64,000 nucleotides of DNA from Sporosarcina cascadiensis (GTDB lineage: Bacteria; Bacillota; Bacilli; Bacillales_A; Planococcaceae), in the NCBI RefSeq assembly GCF_009650995.1, contig NZ_WHVV01000007.1, forward strand, positions 62,001-126,000, read 5' to 3'. Below are positions 62,055 to 64,000 of the stretch, piece after piece. The position numbers were made by a program, and so were the translations under genes. The notes below the pieces were generated by a model. It searched no databases, had not been told where the DNA came from, and was given only the letters and a program-made list of their open reading frames with translations. Position 1 is the stretch's first letter, and each line of letters starts with the position of its first letter.

Positions 62055-62624
62055 ATGGAGATCTATACGGTTGGACATTCTACACACACAAAGGAAGAGT
62101 TTTTGAAGCTTCTGGATGATGCAGGCATAGAAAAACTAGTCGATGTGCGGGCCTTTCCCGGCAGCCGGAAATTTCCTCATTTTCACGAGGATCGAATGAA
62201 AGAATGGCTTCCTGAACATCAGATTGCGTATGAACATTTTGGCAAGCTTGGCGGCCGTAGAAGAAAGTCGAAAACGGTTGATCCGGAAATAAATGATGGC
62301 TGGAATAACCAATCATTTCATAACTATGCGGACTATACGCTGTCGGACGAATTTCTAGAAGGAATCGATCAGTTAATGAAAGAAGCGAATGATGACAGGA
62401 TTGCAATTTGCTGTTCTGAACGTCACCCGGCCAGGTGTCACCGGATGGTCATCAGTAATTGGCTTGCAGAACATGGCTGGAAGGTGAAACATATTATCGA
62501 TGGTCCGAAAGAAAAAACACTTATTGAAGACCACGAGATCGGAAAGTGGGGTCCCCACGATGTTGTGCTTGAAGATGATGGCTCCGTTACGTATCCTGCA
62601 GAGCCGGATGAGGAAAAGGAATGA
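62055..62624 (+). CDS. DUF488-family protein
   Basis: A 189-residue cytoplasmic protein. It opens IYTVGHSTHTKEEFLKLL and continues VDVRAFPGSRKFPHF, with CCSERHPARCHRMVISNWL near residue 117, the Cys/His cluster that defines DUF488. The family's reaction is not established. It has an acidic tail (EPDEEKE). The start ATG follows AGAGGAGTG, and terminators flank it on both sides, so it is monocistronic. Confidence 0.85.
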   Translation: MEIYTVGHSTHTKEEFLKLLDDAGIEKLVDVRAFPGSRKFPHFHEDRMKEWLPEHQIAYEHFGKLGGRRRKSKTVDPEINDGWNNQSFHNYADYTLSDEFLEGIDQLMKEANDDRIAICCSERHPARCHRMVISNWLAEHGWKVKHIIDGPKEKTLIEDHEIGKWGPHDVVLEDDGSVTYPAEPDEEKE

Positions 62625-62629
62625 TTCAT

Positions 62630-62662
62630 AACTGTCGGGATGAAGGTCCGGGCAGTTTTTTG
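62630..62662 (+). terminator. Terminator after the DUF488 gene
   Basis: AACTGTCGG pairs with CCGGGCAGTT (one bulge) and is followed by TTTTT. Confidence 0.78.
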
Positions 62663-62710
62663 CGTCGTGAGTCTGGCGGAGTAATGAAAATCGTCTAATA
62701 CGGAGGGGGG

Positions 62711-62863
62711 CGCTCCAAAAGCACGCCGGCCGCGCGTAAGTCATCGCTGAGCGAGCGAAACGACGCCGGACCCGCGCGTAACTTGAGCTTTCGCGCAACA
62801 AAACCCTCCTGCCGCGCTCCAAACTCCGTGTTTGCCACACCAATCGCGCTATCAGACGGAAAC
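62711..62863. repeat. 21-bp-period array, class CGCRCCA (diverged), 8 units
   Basis: Motifs start at 62711 and then, in exact 21-bp register, at 62731, 62752, 62773, 62794, 62815, 62836 and 62857. They read CGCTCCA, CGCGCGT, CGAGCGA, CGCGCGT, CGCAACA, CGCTCCA, CACACCA and CGGAAAC, generally followed by AA. The first step is 20 bp. It is G+C-rich compared with neighbouring genes. Confidence 0.75.
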
Positions 62864-62885
62864 TCATCGCGTAATTTTGGCACGA

Positions 62886-63018
62886 TGATCATACTACCTT
62901 CGTGCCTGATCATAGATGTCATCTGCGTGCTCATATTGTCGGGCGAACCGCTCATTCAGCACCCGTTCGCGCTCATGCCATTCTCCCACTTGATCATACA
63001 TACCTTTCGCGTGATCAT
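62886..63018. repeat. 21-bp-period array, class YGMTCAT, 7 units
   Basis: Motifs start exactly 21 bp apart at 62886, 62907, 62928, 62949, 62970, 62991 and 63012. They read TGATCAT, TGATCAT, TGCTCAT, CGCTCAT, CGCTCAT, TGATCAT and TGATCAT. The unit number, length and register match the array at 19379-19511, while the 14-nt spacers do not. It lies in the gene-free stretch 62625-63325, between two terminators. Confidence 0.88.
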
Positions 63019-63061
63019 AGGACATTATAAAATTGTCGCGCTGCCGAAAAAGTTGCACAAA

Positions 63062-63114
63062 GAACAGGGCTGCCTTGGAAATCAGACGGAATGATTTCCA
63101 AGACAGCCCTGTTC
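63062..63114. terminator. Very long hairpin, probably a bidirectional terminator
   Basis: GAACAGGGCTG-CTTGGAAATCA pairs over 23 positions with TGATTTCCAAG-CAGCCCTGTTC, with one mismatch and a 7-nt loop. It lies right after the 21-bp arrays. Confidence 0.75.
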
Positions 63115-63231
63115 GATTATTCATACAGCGTTTATCTGTCTTCAAAACAGATAGAATGCCGTCATGTTACATATTCATGTGCTTGAACAGTTGAAGACAA
63201 ACTTTTATTTTGCTTTAAAATTATCCTATGC

Positions 63232-63271
63232 CAGAAACTCCGGGCTTACCGCGAGCACAGAGTTTCTGGAC
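63232..63271. terminator. Hairpin downstream of the M14 carboxypeptidase gene
   Basis: CCAGAAACTC pairs with GAGTTTCTGG across an 18-nt loop. T-runs are weak on both sides, so termination is only probable. Confidence 0.5.
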
Positions 63272-63325
63272 ACTCATTTATCTTTTTTATATATTCAGAT
63301 GAACTAGAAAATGTCTTACTGGCGA

Positions 63326-64000
63326 TTATTCAAGTACTAGTTCCAGCTCCAGTTCTTTCATATATCGGTAAACAGGCACTTCATCTTTCACATTTACAGG
63401 AATAAAGTTGAATGCAACATAGCTGTCTACTGATTCAGGTTCTAGTGAGAGTGCAACGAGATTTGCAGTTGGTTGAGCCATGCTGATTACGTAACTGCCT
63501 GCTGGGAAAAAGATTGTTTTCTTGGATAGTTCAGCATCCACATTTGCAAGCATATGACCTTCATATAGGTTAGTATCTACTTTTTTATCTGTAATGACAT
63601 AGCGCTCAACCTCAAGCCTTTGAGCATTTTTTGTTTTAGCTACAGTTGCCCCCTGCAGTGTAAGCTTGTCCGCAATATGATGGTAAGCGGGCGGTAAAAT
63701 ATAAGCGGTAGGACGGATTCTTTCTAAAGTTGGGACTCCATTCGTTGCGCTATTATAGCTGACAGGTATTTCTTTTACGGTTCCTGTAGCGACATCTACA
63801 ACTTCAAGTGATTGATTTTTAACTTCTGTTCGGTCGCTTCGTAAAATAACTGTATCTTGGTCAGAGACTGATTTTCCTTTAGTAACGATTTCATCACGGG
63901 CGTCTTGTATCATCTTCTTAACGCCCTGAGCATTTTTTGCTGTTGTCTTTAAAATACTTGAATGTGTTTCAACTTGCGAAGCGACTCGTCGAACAAAGTT
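63326..64000 (-). CDS. M14-family carboxypeptidase, C-terminal part (5' end outside window)
   Basis: The frame stays open to the right edge; an ATG at 63913 is internal, since upstream codons encode FVRRVASQVETHSSILKTTA-type sequence typical of the family. The visible 224 residues include RPTAYILPPAYHHIADKLTLQGATV, LYEGHMLANVDAEL, FFPAGSYVISMAQPTANLVALSLEPES and the ending FIPVNVKDEVPVYRYMKE, which match the C-terminal region of bacterial zinc carboxypeptidase M14 proteins. The zinc-binding HxxE and the second His would lie in the missing N-terminal part. Confidence 0.75.
   Translation of the reverse strand, partial: NFVRRVASQVETHSSILKTTAKNAQGVKKMIQDARDEIVTKGKSVSDQDTVILRSDRTEVKNQSLEVVDVATGTVKEIPVSYNSATNGVPTLERIRPTAYILPPAYHHIADKLTLQGATVAKTKNAQRLEVERYVITDKKVDTNLYEGHMLANVDAELSKKTIFFPAGSYVISMAQPTANLVALSLEPESVDSYVAFNFIPVNVKDEVPVYRYMKELELELVLE

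Noticed and set aside
13156-63018. CRISPR array for the 21-bp periodic loci
   Set aside because: The conserved part is only 7 nt, the spacing is 14 nt, there is no leader and no cas gene is present.
62695-63145. Minus-strand reading frames of 83-86 codons over the 21-bp arrays as genes
   Set aside because: No ribosome sites, composition dictated by the heptad-length period, and the CGCRCCA motif is read in different frames at different loci.
1-64000. rRNA or tRNA genes and prophage
   Set aside because: Intergenic stretches were read on both strands and no cloverleaf-like or rRNA sequence and no phage structural or integrase gene was recognised.

Overview
The window looks like a chromosomal segment of a Gram-positive Bacillales bacterium, most likely of the Planococcaceae (Sporosarcina-like). 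This is inferred from low-to-moderate G+C, strong AGGAGG-type ribosome binding sites with frequent TTG/GTG starts, sortase/LPxTG anchoring, HemAT, CvfC, a Bacillus-type ligase-polymerase LigD with Ku, and a DctSR/TRAP layout. No rRNA, tRNA, prophage, transposase or CRISPR array was seen.

Layout. 1-3.3 kb: partial gene, LPxTG repeat surface protein and its sortase. 3.4-5.6 kb: CBS protein and FetAB-type iron exporter. 5.6-6.85 kb: gene-free, a non-coding foldback repeat element followed by a Fur-type promoter. 6.85-10.4 kb: heme/siderophore ABC importer, ankyrin protein and IsdG-type heme oxygenase. 10.7-16 kb: YjiH membrane protein, ribokinase, DHA2 exporter, DinB protein, and a second, inverted copy of the repeat. 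16.3-19.3 kb: ABC-F ATPase and CvfC. 19.8-27.4 kb: chemoreceptor, HemAT aerotaxis sensor, cation/proton antiporter with RCK domain, and a LysR regulator divergent from a YeiH exporter.

27.5-47.8 kb is a large catabolic cluster: tautomerase, unusual regulator, M20 amidohydrolase, omega-aminotransferase, aldehyde dehydrogenase, NCS1 permease, alanine dehydrogenase, APC permease, a flavin reductase fused to a GntR/FCD-like regulator, an HpaB-type flavin monooxygenase, a stand-alone FAD synthetase, RidA, DUF1028, DUF3311 plus a sodium/solute symporter, an N-carbamoyl/allantoate-type amidohydrolase and aspartase. Read together, it would take an amine through pyruvate-linked transamination (pyruvate regenerated by alanine dehydrogenase), oxidation to an acid, flavin-dependent attack on a ring, then C-N hydrolysis and release of fumarate. 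That logic fits imidazoleacetate/histamine-type or another N-heterocycle better than 4-hydroxyphenylacetate, because no ring-cleavage dioxygenase is present. The substrate is an inference.

47.9-51 kb: MarR regulator and MMPL exporter. 51.1-53.8 kb: Ku and LigD (NHEJ). 54-55.2 kb: FAD oxidoreductase. 55.5-61.9 kb: two-component system plus TRAP dicarboxylate transporter with two binding proteins. 62-64 kb: DUF488 protein and the 3' end of an M14 carboxypeptidase.

The most striking unexplained structure is a set of five short arrays at three intergenic loci (13156-13288, 19379-19692, 62711-63018). Each has 7 or 8 copies of a 7-nt motif separated by 14 variable nucleotides, giving an almost exact 21-bp period (two helical turns). 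Two motif classes occur, YGMTCAT and CGCRCCA, and two of the three loci carry one array of each class.
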